This document shows positions 28,718 through 39,082 of a stretch of 64,000 nt of DNA, piece after piece. Below the pieces are notes generated by a model. It did not search any database and was not told where the DNA came from. It was given only the letters and a program-made list of their open reading frames with translations. Position numbers and translations under genes: made by a program. How positions within the stretch are numbered: the stretch's first letter is position 1; each line of letters starts with the position of its first letter. Source of the DNA: Planctomycetota bacterium (GTDB lineage: Bacteria; Planctomycetota; Planctomycetia; Pirellulales; Lacipirellulaceae). The stretch spans positions 1 to 64,000 of the forward strand of contig JAJDED010000010.1 in NCBI GenBank assembly GCA_029259915.1, read 5' to 3'.

Positions 28718-31700
28718 TTATTTTGAATTCGCTTTTTCGTCGGAAGCACCGCTGATCTGCCGGAAATATTGCTCGATAGCCCGACGATACCGTTCCGGCG
28801 GGGCCGTGTTGCGACCTTGCTGAAGATCATCTCCCAGCCGCGATACAAGGCGGTTCCAGTCGACGATGGCTCGTGCTGGTGTAGATGGTTTGACGACAAG
28901 CTGGGTTTCCGATTCTTTCATGGCGCGCGCTAGTGCTTTTCGAAATGCCTTTTCGATGGCTCGCTGCCGTCTCAATTGTTGCTCGCGGAATTTATTCATA
29001 AGCACCTGGTTCTGATAGTTGCCGATCGAGCCGCTGCCCATTCCGTCGCGCATCCAATCGTCAACAATTTGTAAATTGGAGGGGCGATTGGGAATCCCAA
29101 GAATATCGCTAATCGATAGTTCCTGCTCGAGCGCTGCCAACAACTCATCAAGAGTGGGATCGTCCAAGAGACTCGCAATCGGGTCTTGGACAGGAAACTT
29201 ATCCAGCTCGATAATCACCAACTCGATCATCGCATCGTATTCTTTTTCCGCTAATTGCAGTGCTTCTAGCGCAGCTTCCTGTCGCGAGATCGCGCTCGGC
29301 AACTTATTTCGGCGCAAACCATAAACGGCAGCAAGCTGGTTGGGCACGGCTTGTTCGTCGAGTGTCGCAAGTAAACTTCGAGCCTTCTCAGCAATGGGCA
29401 ACGGCAACGTGCCATCCTGAATTCGCAAGGTTACTGATAGCTGCTGTTCGAGGTCTGCAAACTTGCCCGCCAAACGGTCGGTGGCTAGGACTAACTGATG
29501 CTGTTCGATTTCCGCGGCTCGATGATATTCGCCCGATTGATGGTATTTGAGTTGCCGAATCCAGGCAGACGTTTTTTCGACAAGCCGTCGTGTTTCGAGT
29601 AGGCGATTCGTGGCGAATCCCGCGATTTCAATCTGCTCATCGCGCGCGCCAATTTGGTTCAACACAACTTCCAGACGATTGAATTGATCGTAAAGTCGCT
29701 CGGCGTCTGCCACGATCACATCCAGAGCCTCCATCCCTTGTGTGGTATCGGTTTCGCTCGGCTCTGGAGTCTCCTCGTCTGAGGAGGCTGCATCTTGCGC
29801 TGTCGGCGGAGGAGTTCCCGTTTGTTGGCCAGCAAATTTTCCTGCGCTTGCACTCACCTCTTGCGTCGCCACGGCAATCTGTTGAAGCAATTTGTCGGTC
29901 GTAAGCAGCTCGGCATCCTGGGTATTGCGGTTGAGTGGCAACCAAATTTCAAACCGATCGTGCAAGTCGGCTGCCTCGATCGCAATTGATTCAATTCCGT
30001 TGACGTGCCGTTGAAGTAGGATGGCTGCCAATTCGGTCCGGTGCGCTTCTTCGACAACGTCCCAAGATTTCGACTTTCGGTTTACGATCCTATGTTGTTC
30101 GGCCAAGTCGGCAAGTTCGAAGCGGAGCACCCGAGTCCGATTCCGCTCGGCATCGAGAAATCGCCGCAACAAACGCGGATCATCAGCCAGCAGGCGTGCT
30201 AATTCGGCACGCATTTTGTTCCGCATTTCGAGGACTTCTTTGAGACGAGCCAGATATTCTTCATCGAGATCAAATTCCACCATCTTGCGCGAGTAAGGGC
30301 TAGAATCGCCCTCTTCTCGCATGAGGGCGAGAGAGTTCTCGACGTAGATCTGGTACATCTTCTTGATCGCATCAATCGTTTCAGCAAGCGCATAGTCGCG
30401 ACGTGCCCGTTCAAACTGACCGGTCAGGCGCTCCAACAGCTCGCGTGCTCGGACCGTTTGTTGCCAACCGGTTCGGATGGCCTCGATTCGGCTCTCGTCT
30501 TCGGTCTGCAATGCCTTCCAAAAATCTTTTCGAGCGGGATAAATGTGAGCCTGGCTAATGTCAAGTAGCTGGAGTCCGATAAAAGAATACAAGGTGTCCC
30601 GAGTACGGTAATGCAGTTTGTCGACAACATTCAAAGCAGACGCGACTTGCGCTTCCGCATTGTTCATATCGCGATAGTACTTGTCCAACCACTTGGGGTT
30701 CTTTTCTATCTCATCAAGAACACTGCGTGAAAGTTGCTGTGCCTTGCCAAGAGCAATGTCGATTCGCTCTAAGTCCGGAGCAATCTCAATCTCTAGCTGG
30801 AGTCGCTGCTGGCCAATGAAGTTCAAAACTGATTCATCGACCGTCAACCGCATGCGCTGGCTTGTGGTGGACTGGGCCTGGGGAAACTCTAGGTAACCTG
30901 TTTTGATTTGCGACGACGAGTTCGACCCTGGATCGGCAGAGGTGTTTATTTCATTCTCCCCTGAACGAGAGGATCGCGGCATAGTGGATGCCACTTCGGA
31001 GGAATTTGGAACTGATTCTTGCGCGAGTTTCTCCGTCGACGCCGATGGATCGGCACTCGGACGATCTGACTGTGCCAGCTTTGTTTCTTGAGCGTCACGA
31101 GCTGATGAGTTAGCCGCATTTCGCGGTGCGGATGGCGTCTGGGCTTCGGTCACGGATTCGAGATTTTCGGTCGCGCTTGCCTTATTCTCTGTAGAGCTAC
31201 CGTCAGGCATGTTTTCAGTTTGGCTAGCTGCTTCGACATTTTTCGCTGCACCACGATCTTCGCTCACGCGGATTGCAAAACTTAGCTGAGATCCATCATC
31301 AAGATCGAATTGCGAAAGATCGAGATCAACCGTCCCACGGATTTCGGTCTTCCCCTGTTGTTCGCCCAGGGGGATCGGCAGGGTTGCTAGTGGCAAAGGA
31401 TCGCCATCCATCGCCAAGCGTTCGTCGAACACAAGCAACTCAGCACTTCCTAGTCCGATGTCGTCCTTAGCTGAGAACGTAATTGGAATCGTATCATCGG
31501 GGAGCACCGCAAGCTGGTCGTTGGGCTTGAGAATTTTGACCACGGGTGGCGCATCTTCACGACATACGACTTTGCATGTCGGTGGCCTGCTGTTCGTCAA
31601 CCCGTGCGATTCGGTGAGAACCGGCGACATGGCAAAGCTCTCTTCTAGCGTGGTCTCCCAACGATACCACCCCTGTTCATCAACGGTGAGCAATTCACTT

Positions 31701-32734
31701 CGATCTCCACCAAACTGCAGCTCCACATTTTCGACGCTATCTTTTGGATGAATTGCCAACTGCAGAAGGCTGCCTTTCAACGTGGAAATTTTACGCGGAA
31801 ATTTATGTAGCTGATTCGACTCTTGGCGGGTATACGCGGGAGGGACCACGGTGAGTTGGACTTCGCCAAGTTGTGGCCGATCAGCGACCTCGACGCTGTA
31901 CCAGGGAGTTTGACCGTCTCCTGCTTGCAATCGGTAGCGCAGCGGTACATTGATCGAGCGAATCCGATGAGAGAGATGCTTTGCCTCGTCGCCTTTGGGT
32001 AATAGGGTTACCAATTGCGAATCGCTCCCATCCGGTTCTAAGGTAAGCGTGGCATGCCTCACGAGTGTGCCTTCCATTTGGGCGGTGATTTTGAGTGGCT
32101 CGCCGCGGGCTACGACAACATTTCCTGGCACTTCGACAAACTCGGTCGCTGAAATCGAGGAGGTAGGTGCCCAAAAACGGCGTAGCAAAACGGACGTCCG
32201 ATGCGCGTCCAGTACGGCTGCAACTCCTAGTACTGCCGTGATTGCAGTCAAACCCCACAGTACGTGAATCAATCCCTCGAGCGAGACCACTTTCTCGGGA
32301 TCAACGCGCGGACTCCAACTTGAGGCTTCTTGGGCAACTTTTCGATACATTGCCGGATGCACGTTTTTGGCATGGGGTGAAGTGGACAATTGTGCAATCG
32401 TTGACCACCGCTGTTCAAGCTGGGGGATCCCTCGGTCGACGTCACTTGCCGCGCGGCGAATCTGCCGCGATTGGCGCCAAGCTGTCATACCCCAGATGCA
32501 AAATGTCACTCCGGCAGCCGTAAGTGCCGAATAGGTTAATGCTATCCTCCATTGCGAATCGTAGAGTGTTGCTAACCAATCCACGAGCATCGCCAACGCC
32601 ATTGCAGCCATCAACACCACCACTGCCGCAACAAGTGCTGTACTGATGCGAACCTTAAGTGTTCGTCCTTTTACAGCGTTGAGTTTATCCATGACGGCAT
32701 GGGGTACCACGACATGTTGTTGTCGCTGAGTCAT
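28718..32734 (-). CDS. 1338-aa DUF4175-like membrane-anchored protein with long helical region
   Basis: N-terminal TM helices, beta-rich middle, long charged helical C-terminus; adjacent to VWA/BatA genes. Confidence 0.65.
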   Translation of the reverse strand: MTQRQQHVVVPHAVMDKLNAVKGRTLKVRISTALVAAVVVLMAAMALAMLVDWLATLYDSQWRIALTYSALTAAGVTFCIWGMTAWRQSRQIRRAASDVDRGIPQLEQRWSTIAQLSTSPHAKNVHPAMYRKVAQEASSWSPRVDPEKVVSLEGLIHVLWGLTAITAVLGVAAVLDAHRTSVLLRRFWAPTSSISATEFVEVPGNVVVARGEPLKITAQMEGTLVRHATLTLEPDGSDSQLVTLLPKGDEAKHLSHRIRSINVPLRYRLQAGDGQTPWYSVEVADRPQLGEVQLTVVPPAYTRQESNQLHKFPRKISTLKGSLLQLAIHPKDSVENVELQFGGDRSELLTVDEQGWYRWETTLEESFAMSPVLTESHGLTNSRPPTCKVVCREDAPPVVKILKPNDQLAVLPDDTIPITFSAKDDIGLGSAELLVFDERLAMDGDPLPLATLPIPLGEQQGKTEIRGTVDLDLSQFDLDDGSQLSFAIRVSEDRGAAKNVEAASQTENMPDGSSTENKASATENLESVTEAQTPSAPRNAANSSARDAQETKLAQSDRPSADPSASTEKLAQESVPNSSEVASTMPRSSRSGENEINTSADPGSNSSSQIKTGYLEFPQAQSTTSQRMRLTVDESVLNFIGQQRLQLEIEIAPDLERIDIALGKAQQLSRSVLDEIEKNPKWLDKYYRDMNNAEAQVASALNVVDKLHYRTRDTLYSFIGLQLLDISQAHIYPARKDFWKALQTEDESRIEAIRTGWQQTVRARELLERLTGQFERARRDYALAETIDAIKKMYQIYVENSLALMREEGDSSPYSRKMVEFDLDEEYLARLKEVLEMRNKMRAELARLLADDPRLLRRFLDAERNRTRVLRFELADLAEQHRIVNRKSKSWDVVEEAHRTELAAILLQRHVNGIESIAIEAADLHDRFEIWLPLNRNTQDAELLTTDKLLQQIAVATQEVSASAGKFAGQQTGTPPPTAQDAASSDEETPEPSETDTTQGMEALDVIVADAERLYDQFNRLEVVLNQIGARDEQIEIAGFATNRLLETRRLVEKTSAWIRQLKYHQSGEYHRAAEIEQHQLVLATDRLAGKFADLEQQLSVTLRIQDGTLPLPIAEKARSLLATLDEQAVPNQLAAVYGLRRNKLPSAISRQEAALEALQLAEKEYDAMIELVIIELDKFPVQDPIASLLDDPTLDELLAALEQELSISDILGIPNRPSNLQIVDDWMRDGMGSGSIGNYQNQVLMNKFREQQLRRQRAIEKAFRKALARAMKESETQLVVKPSTPARAIVDWNRLVSRLGDDLQQGRNTAPPERYRRAIEQYFRQISGASDEKANSK

Positions 32735-32789
32735 GATTGGGCTCCCAAATTAACAGTGGCGGGTAGTCGATTTTTTCTTCACGGGACAA

Positions 32790-35597
32790 TTACACCAGCC
32801 CCTTGCGTTTCCGAACGATCCACTCGATGAATAAACAACCTAGAACGATCCAAAGATTCCCCCATCGATTCCATAAGGGGGTTCGGTGGATCGTTTCGTT
32901 TACCTCGGGGGATAGCGACGCCAATCGCAAAACTTCGCCGATTGCCGTGGGGGGGACAACTTGCCCGCCGGTAACCTGTGCGATCTGCTCTAAAAGTGGC
33001 TGATTGCAACTGGTATCCAACATTTCGATATTGTCGGATTGTTCGATCGTTATCAATCGACGAACGATCTCGTGATCGTCTGCCGAAGCTAACTTTTCGG
33101 CGACATCACCCGTGGCAACGAGTTCGTAAACCCCTGGTCGCAGGTTTTCTAACGTATTGAAATACCGACCGGCAATGTCGGAATCGGGCTCTAATTCGAC
33201 GGTGGTCACTTCACCCTCAAGCATCCTCACTTCGACCATGAGCGACTCCCCTGCAACGGGGCGTCCTGTTTCGTCTTTCAGCCAAGCAGTAATTTCAATC
33301 GGTTCGTGAACTTGATAGCGAGTTTGATCGGTGACGAGGCGTAAAAGTTCTGATCCGCTTCCGATATTGGACGAAGTCACCCATCGCAACATTTGCCCCC
33401 AGAATCGGTGGTGCATTCGATCACCGCGGCGAAATCTTAGCACCCAAGTTTGAGGTGCTGAGAGATACACGACCCGTCCACCACCGACTTGATGCCAACA
33501 GAGAAATGCCTTTTGGTCTTCTCGAGAAGATTGCTCATCAAAAACAACCGCCTTTGCAGTTGGTTGGGCACGCAGAAGCGTTCGCGCTGTCGATTTGGGA
33601 AAGCAATAGGTCGACAAGCGATGAATCGGTTTCCGCCGATAAATATTGACCCATGCAGCTTCGCTGGCAACTACGGAGTCTTCGATGGCAGTCGCGCTGT
33701 GCAATCGTCCTTCGTCGGTCAGCGCTACCTCGTAGGACTCGGCAAATGGTTTTCCAGCACTCTCTTCGACCGGTAGCAAATCGATCAGCGGCTGTCCCGA
33801 AAATCGCTTGGGCATGTGGTTTTGGCCAGCAATTACGATCGCATGCCCATGTCCTTGCTGGACATACTCCGCCAAGGACTCCTGACTTGCACGGCTCAAT
33901 TGTTGGGGGCTGAGGTCGCCCAAAATTACGACATCGTAGACGGACCAATCCTCAACACGCCGCGGCAATCTTGGGTTCACCGCCATGGCCCCAGTACCAC
34001 GAAGCCTGGGATGGAACAGCAGTTCATCAAATTCGACATGGCTATCACGGCGAAATAACTGTTGCAGATAACGATACTCCCATTGCGAAACGCTATCTGC
34101 AATCAAGATGCGCAGCTTATCGCGCACGACCTCCCAAGATAGAGGAACGACATTATTGGTTACACTTGCCTCTTCTTCCACCGGTTCGACCGACAACTCG
34201 TATTCCTGCCAACCTATCTCCTCAGCCGACACTCGAAACTGTACACGGCGATCGAGTCGCTCGCTATCGAATTCCAAAACATGGCGATCGATCTCTTTGC
34301 CATCATGGCGTAACACCACGTCGGTACTCATCCCGTCGCAGTCATAGGCTGTAACAATCGCCTCGATAATTCCCGAGTCCTTCTCAATGATTGTGGCAGG
34401 TGCTTCCACACGATGGAGGCGAATATCGCGTATCGTTTCAGAGTTGCCGATGGGCACGACATAGATCGGCAGATCAATCAGTTCGCCTGCCACTTCTTGC
34501 GGGGCTGGTACTTGCGGGTCGTTATGATGCCCATCGGAAAGAATCACCGCCAATCGAGTCGAATCAGCAGTGCGGTCTTTCGAAAGTTGCTTTAGCACAT
34601 TGGTCAGATTTGTCACGCGGTGATCATTTGCGACTTCTGCTTTCGGCGCAAATTCTGCTGCATCGGTCCAGCCGACGCCTGCAGCAACTGGTTGCAAGCG
34701 CTCATCAAACTGAAAGCGGCGAATTCGCACCGTGCCAGCCAGATCAGAGAGCACCTCTTCTTCAAGGACATCAAGGACTCGAGTGGCAAGCTGACGCCTT
34801 GTAAACGGTTCTGACTCATCTTCAGCATTGGCAGTGACCAAACTATCAGCAATGTCGCTGCCAAGACGAGTGATGCGTCGTTGTGCTCGTTGGATGCCAT
34901 CGCTTATCGCATCTAAGGAGGTCGTTATGTCTGCTGCGACAACGTTGTCTGCATCGTCCAATGTCGTGAGTAAATCCTCCAGCGTCTCGAGAACCGATTC
35001 GGTCAGTTGTGCTTCGATTTGCGCTATCTGTTCGAGAAAAACAGTTTGCGCAGAATCGAGATTTTCCTCGACCTGAATACAAAGTTCTACCGCTCGCTGA
35101 ACGGCAGTTTGAGCTTCCGCGAGTGTTCGCTGGATTTTCCGAAGGGGCCGATGCTCTTCGAGCTGTTGTTGAGTTTTTTCGCAGGCGTGTTTCGCTAGAC
35201 TAATTGCAACACGGGCTCGGTCGCACTCCGACAAAGCATCCTTGCCTTCCTCCTGGTTAATCGCCAACTGCCAGCGCAGCGAGGTCGTAGGCTCAGGAGG
35301 ATCGAAAATTTCCATACTCTGACTCGCATCGGAGAGAATGGCAATCGATTGTGTTGCGGTGGTTAACTCAATGGTCTCCTTGGTGGGGCCCACGACCATC
35401 CACAGGGCAACTCCAACAGCAATCATCCTCAAGGTCCAGAAAACAATCGCCCAGCCCGTTCCGACGGCATCTCGATATCGCCAAAGCATCCAAGCTGCCA
35501 TCGCTGCTAGAAACAGCGCCAGCGCAATAGCCGTCGAGACTCCCAGGGCCCCTTCGAAAACGAAGTGTTCAGAAGTAATGAAATGATCCTTAGGCAT
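32790..35597 (-). CDS. VWA-domain / glutamine-amidotransferase-like membrane protein
   Basis: AIALALFLAAMAAWMLWRYRDAV, TQSIAILSDASQSMEIFDPPEP, RLAVILSDGHHND, HAIVIAGQNHMPKRFSGQPLIDLLP. Confidence 0.75.
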   Translation of the reverse strand: MPKDHFITSEHFVFEGALGVSTAIALALFLAAMAAWMLWRYRDAVGTGWAIVFWTLRMIAVGVALWMVVGPTKETIELTTATQSIAILSDASQSMEIFDPPEPTTSLRWQLAINQEEGKDALSECDRARVAISLAKHACEKTQQQLEEHRPLRKIQRTLAEAQTAVQRAVELCIQVEENLDSAQTVFLEQIAQIEAQLTESVLETLEDLLTTLDDADNVVAADITTSLDAISDGIQRAQRRITRLGSDIADSLVTANAEDESEPFTRRQLATRVLDVLEEEVLSDLAGTVRIRRFQFDERLQPVAAGVGWTDAAEFAPKAEVANDHRVTNLTNVLKQLSKDRTADSTRLAVILSDGHHNDPQVPAPQEVAGELIDLPIYVVPIGNSETIRDIRLHRVEAPATIIEKDSGIIEAIVTAYDCDGMSTDVVLRHDGKEIDRHVLEFDSERLDRRVQFRVSAEEIGWQEYELSVEPVEEEASVTNNVVPLSWEVVRDKLRILIADSVSQWEYRYLQQLFRRDSHVEFDELLFHPRLRGTGAMAVNPRLPRRVEDWSVYDVVILGDLSPQQLSRASQESLAEYVQQGHGHAIVIAGQNHMPKRFSGQPLIDLLPVEESAGKPFAESYEVALTDEGRLHSATAIEDSVVASEAAWVNIYRRKPIHRLSTYCFPKSTARTLLRAQPTAKAVVFDEQSSREDQKAFLCWHQVGGGRVVYLSAPQTWVLRFRRGDRMHHRFWGQMLRWVTSSNIGSGSELLRLVTDQTRYQVHEPIEITAWLKDETGRPVAGESLMVEVRMLEGEVTTVELEPDSDIAGRYFNTLENLRPGVYELVATGDVAEKLASADDHEIVRRLITIEQSDNIEMLDTSCNQPLLEQIAQVTGGQVVPPTAIGEVLRLASLSPEVNETIHRTPLWNRWGNLWIVLGCLFIEWIVRKRKGLV

Positions 35598-35618
35598 ATT
35601 TTTTTCTTCGTGAGGAAA

Positions 35619-37838
35619 TTATGTCGTGCTGACCGCGACGCCACTTCGTTGACGTCCTAGCCAGTTGGATAGCAAGAGCTCGCTTGCGAGAAAAACGATG
35701 AGTAGTAGTAGGAGAAATTCCCAGATCGGTTCTTCAGGACGAATGGCTTGGGCTTGTTGCGGGGCGACAGAACTGTCAGCACCGGTATGCAATCCCAGGG
35801 CGGAGAGGAGTTTTTCGCGTTCCTCTTCCGAAATCACTTGCCATGAGGATTCGCCTGTGTCGCGCGCAACATAAAAAGGCAAACTGGCCACGGTTTCGTT
35901 CCCCGATTTGAACGCGATGCGATACATTCCGGGCTGATGAGTTCGCGAGAATTGGAATCGTGCATGGCCATCATTCGTAGGCTCCACGATTAGCGAATGT
36001 TCGTTGCCATCGGGAGTCACCAGCTCTGGTGTGGCAAATGCCGCTTCGGCTGGAGAAGATGCGACAATCGCATGACCTGGGCTAAGGTTGTAGCGAGCTG
36101 TCGAGCCGGCAGTCAAATAGTCAAGCCAATCGTGGACCATCACCACATAAGATTTCAATTGGGGAAGATTGCTCCACTCGAGCCCGAGTGGAAAAGCTTG
36201 CACCAGAATGCGTCCTCGCCCAAAATAGTTTTCAACTACCAAGGGGCTGCCATCGCCCGACTCAACAAGCACCGACACGGATGATGACTCTCCTTGAGTA
36301 GGTGAGAGCTGCCAATATTCGTAGAGCCGTGCTTCGTCGATATCTAATTGAGTTGTATTGGCCAGGTGAACTGTTGCGGGATGTTCGTGCGAAGGGGGAT
36401 GAATCATTCCCGCGGGTTCGTTGGTATCGTCGACGGTTCTCAAAATCTGAATGGCAACAGGGCTCGGCCCTTGTCCCTCGTCGTGCCAAGTCCGATTGAA
36501 TGCAACGCGATCGGTTCGGGCTCCTAAAGCTACCCACAACGCCCCCCCTTTGGCAACAAACTCGGACAGTCGATCCAAAACATCAGGTTCTAGCTCACCA
36601 AGATCGGTAAAGATGACGCAACGATAATTTGCAAAAGTCCTATCTGCGAGCTCATCCGACGTAACCGATTCGGGATGATAGACAGAATGCCACGGCTGCG
36701 CGTTCTCATCTTGATGGTAGCCCAAGGCGGCCATCAAAAGTTCGTTTGCCGACTTCGCATTTTCACCCGGCTGGGAATCATGGACTAACAACACAGGCAA
36801 TTGGTCTGAAACTTCCACCACGACGCTCGACTGTTGGTCCAGCGCGATTTGGTCCTGCAAATCTGCTCGACAAGTGATGGCATAGTGGCCAGCGTGTTCG
36901 AGACGAACAGAGGTCTTAACCCGAGCAGATTGATTGGACTGAAGCCCTTTGAGGTTTGTGGTTGCAACCACATTTTCGTCGACCAACCACTGGACCGTTG
37001 CATTCTGACTGGCAACGTGTCCCGTGTTGTTTACTAAGGCTGAAAGTTCGATGGAGTCGTTCGGCTGCACGATCTTGCTGGATGCTTCGATCTGCATCAC
37101 CGCGAGATTATTGAATTTACTCTCCTGCAAGCTGCAATCAACAATCTCGATTGCAGTGGGCGCTGCTGAATTTTTTCGTGCTTCCTCTAGCTGTCGCCAG
37201 GCTCCTTGGGCATCTAGCTGCCAACTATTCGCCTGATTGTCGGTAAATACGACAATCCGCCGATGTCTCTGCTTGCCTTCGGATTCGGGTTGGATTGCAC
37301 GTTGCATGCAATCAAGCAATTCTGCCTTACCCAAGGTGGGCTCAACATTATCTAAAATCGCTTCGAGACGGCTTTTGCCCCCGCTATCTGCGGGGATGCC
37401 TTCGGCTGTTAGCCACTCGCCCCCACCAGAGGCTAATAGCACATGGACACGGTCTCCGCCGCCGAGTTCTGCAAGTACCTCATTCATATTTTCGTTCAGC
37501 AGATCCCATGCGGAGAGATCCTCCACTGTGCGCGACATCGAAAGTGAATTATCAACGATCAACACCACTTCGGAAGCATCGCTGGTCGCCCACCAGGCGC
37601 CGCGAATCAAGGGTTGAGCTAAAGCGAGTACCAATGCCACAATCGCCCCCATACGTAGCGTTAGGAGCAACAGTTCTTCCAATCGCTCTATGCTGCGCCC
37701 TTTGGTTTTCGCCTGTGTCAAAAACTGCATTGCGCCCCAAGGAATCACGTCTCGCTGCCGACCTCGGTAGAGATGAATCAATACCGGTACCGCAACCAAG
37801 GGCAAAGCTGCCAAGAATAGTCCGTTTAAGAAGCTCAC
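35619..37838 (-). CDS. BatA (aerotolerance N-terminal) and VWA-domain membrane protein
   Basis: MSFLNGLFLAALPLVAVPVLIHLYRGRQRDVIPWGAMQFL; EVVLIVDNSLSMSRTVED. Confidence 0.88.
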   Translation of the reverse strand: MSFLNGLFLAALPLVAVPVLIHLYRGRQRDVIPWGAMQFLTQAKTKGRSIERLEELLLLTLRMGAIVALVLALAQPLIRGAWWATSDASEVVLIVDNSLSMSRTVEDLSAWDLLNENMNEVLAELGGGDRVHVLLASGGGEWLTAEGIPADSGGKSRLEAILDNVEPTLGKAELLDCMQRAIQPESEGKQRHRRIVVFTDNQANSWQLDAQGAWRQLEEARKNSAAPTAIEIVDCSLQESKFNNLAVMQIEASSKIVQPNDSIELSALVNNTGHVASQNATVQWLVDENVVATTNLKGLQSNQSARVKTSVRLEHAGHYAITCRADLQDQIALDQQSSVVVEVSDQLPVLLVHDSQPGENAKSANELLMAALGYHQDENAQPWHSVYHPESVTSDELADRTFANYRCVIFTDLGELEPDVLDRLSEFVAKGGALWVALGARTDRVAFNRTWHDEGQGPSPVAIQILRTVDDTNEPAGMIHPPSHEHPATVHLANTTQLDIDEARLYEYWQLSPTQGESSSVSVLVESGDGSPLVVENYFGRGRILVQAFPLGLEWSNLPQLKSYVVMVHDWLDYLTAGSTARYNLSPGHAIVASSPAEAAFATPELVTPDGNEHSLIVEPTNDGHARFQFSRTHQPGMYRIAFKSGNETVASLPFYVARDTGESSWQVISEEEREKLLSALGLHTGADSSVAPQQAQAIRPEEPIWEFLLLLLIVFLASELLLSNWLGRQRSGVAVSTT

Positions 37839-37914
37839 GAATCGCCCACACCTTGGTTGGATTGTTTTTCCGCTAGACAGGTAACAAGGAAAAATGCCTA
37901 ACCCAGGAACACCG

Positions 37915-38985
37915 TTAAACTCTCGTTCTTGCTGCCTGCGTTTTTTTTTGTGACGCCCGTTTGTGTAAGTAACCTGCTAGCGAATCCCCCAAATCGCAAT
38001 CGGTGGTCATCGTCACCAGATCAGCACCTATGTCGACTACAGCCTGATGCAGATCGTTCAGAAACTGTTGAAATTCTTTGAGGTACTGCTTTCTTACCGT
38101 GTTTGGGTTCACCTGAATTTGTCGTGGCAACTCCAAGTCCTCAAAAAATGCCTCACGCCGAAACGGAAATGTTAGCTCCTCCGGTGCCAGAATTTGCATG
38201 ACCAGAATATCGTGCCCGCGAACTCGAAACTGTTCGAGAACTTGTTTCAATTGGGCAACCTCGCCAAAGCAATCAGACAACAAGATCACTAGACCCCGAC
38301 GCTTAAGACGCCCAGTCAATTCAACCAGCGAGTCGGCAAGATTCGATTCGCCTGAAGCATCGACATTACTTAACACATTGAGTACTCGTGCCAAATGATT
38401 TGCCCGCGGCAAGGGACGCACATACTCGTGAGTTTGATTTCCTACGACCGCCAAGCCTACTGAATCTCGTTGGCGCAAAAGTAAGTGACCAAGACAAGAA
38501 CTGGCCATCTGCGCGTAGCGCCACTTGCTGACGGGTGACATTCCAAATCGCATGGAACCACTGGCGTCGGCAACGATTAACGCCTGCAAATTGGTTTCGT
38601 CGTCGAATTGCCTCACATAGTAACGATCGCTCTTGGCATAGTGACGCCAGTCGAGTTGCCTGAGGTCATCGCCTTGGGCGTAGGGCCGCAACTCAGAAAA
38701 ATCGGTACAGCCACCTTTGTGTGTGGAGCGATGTTTCCCCGACAAGAAGCCGTCGACTACCGTTTGGGCTATTAATTCCAAATTCCCTAATTTCGAGAGC
38801 GTTTGTGGATCGAAGATTGAGACAGAGTTCTCATTAAGACCGTCCGAATCGATCGATGTTGCGTCGGACTGGGCTGTCCCGCGAAGAGATTTTTTGTGGC
38901 TGTCTGGCGAGAGCGCAACCCCCCCATCCACCGTTTGCCTTTGGCGAAGCGAATCGACAAAATTCCGTACACGGTGATTGCTCAC
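37915..38985 (-). CDS. DUF58 domain-containing protein
   Basis: STHKGGCTDFSELRPYAQGDDLRQLDWRHYAKSDRYYVRQFDDETNLQALIVADASGSM. Confidence 0.92.
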   Translation of the reverse strand: MSNHRVRNFVDSLRQRQTVDGGVALSPDSHKKSLRGTAQSDATSIDSDGLNENSVSIFDPQTLSKLGNLELIAQTVVDGFLSGKHRSTHKGGCTDFSELRPYAQGDDLRQLDWRHYAKSDRYYVRQFDDETNLQALIVADASGSMRFGMSPVSKWRYAQMASSCLGHLLLRQRDSVGLAVVGNQTHEYVRPLPRANHLARVLNVLSNVDASGESNLADSLVELTGRLKRRGLVILLSDCFGEVAQLKQVLEQFRVRGHDILVMQILAPEELTFPFRREAFFEDLELPRQIQVNPNTVRKQYLKEFQQFLNDLHQAVVDIGADLVTMTTDCDLGDSLAGYLHKRASQKKTQAARTRV

Positions 38986-39082
38986 AAGGTTCTCTACTTT
39001 TCAGGGTCGAGCGGGCGTTATCCGTCTGCCGATAGCTCTTTGCTTCTGGCACAGACGTTTGGTTTTTCGACTGAAAAAACAT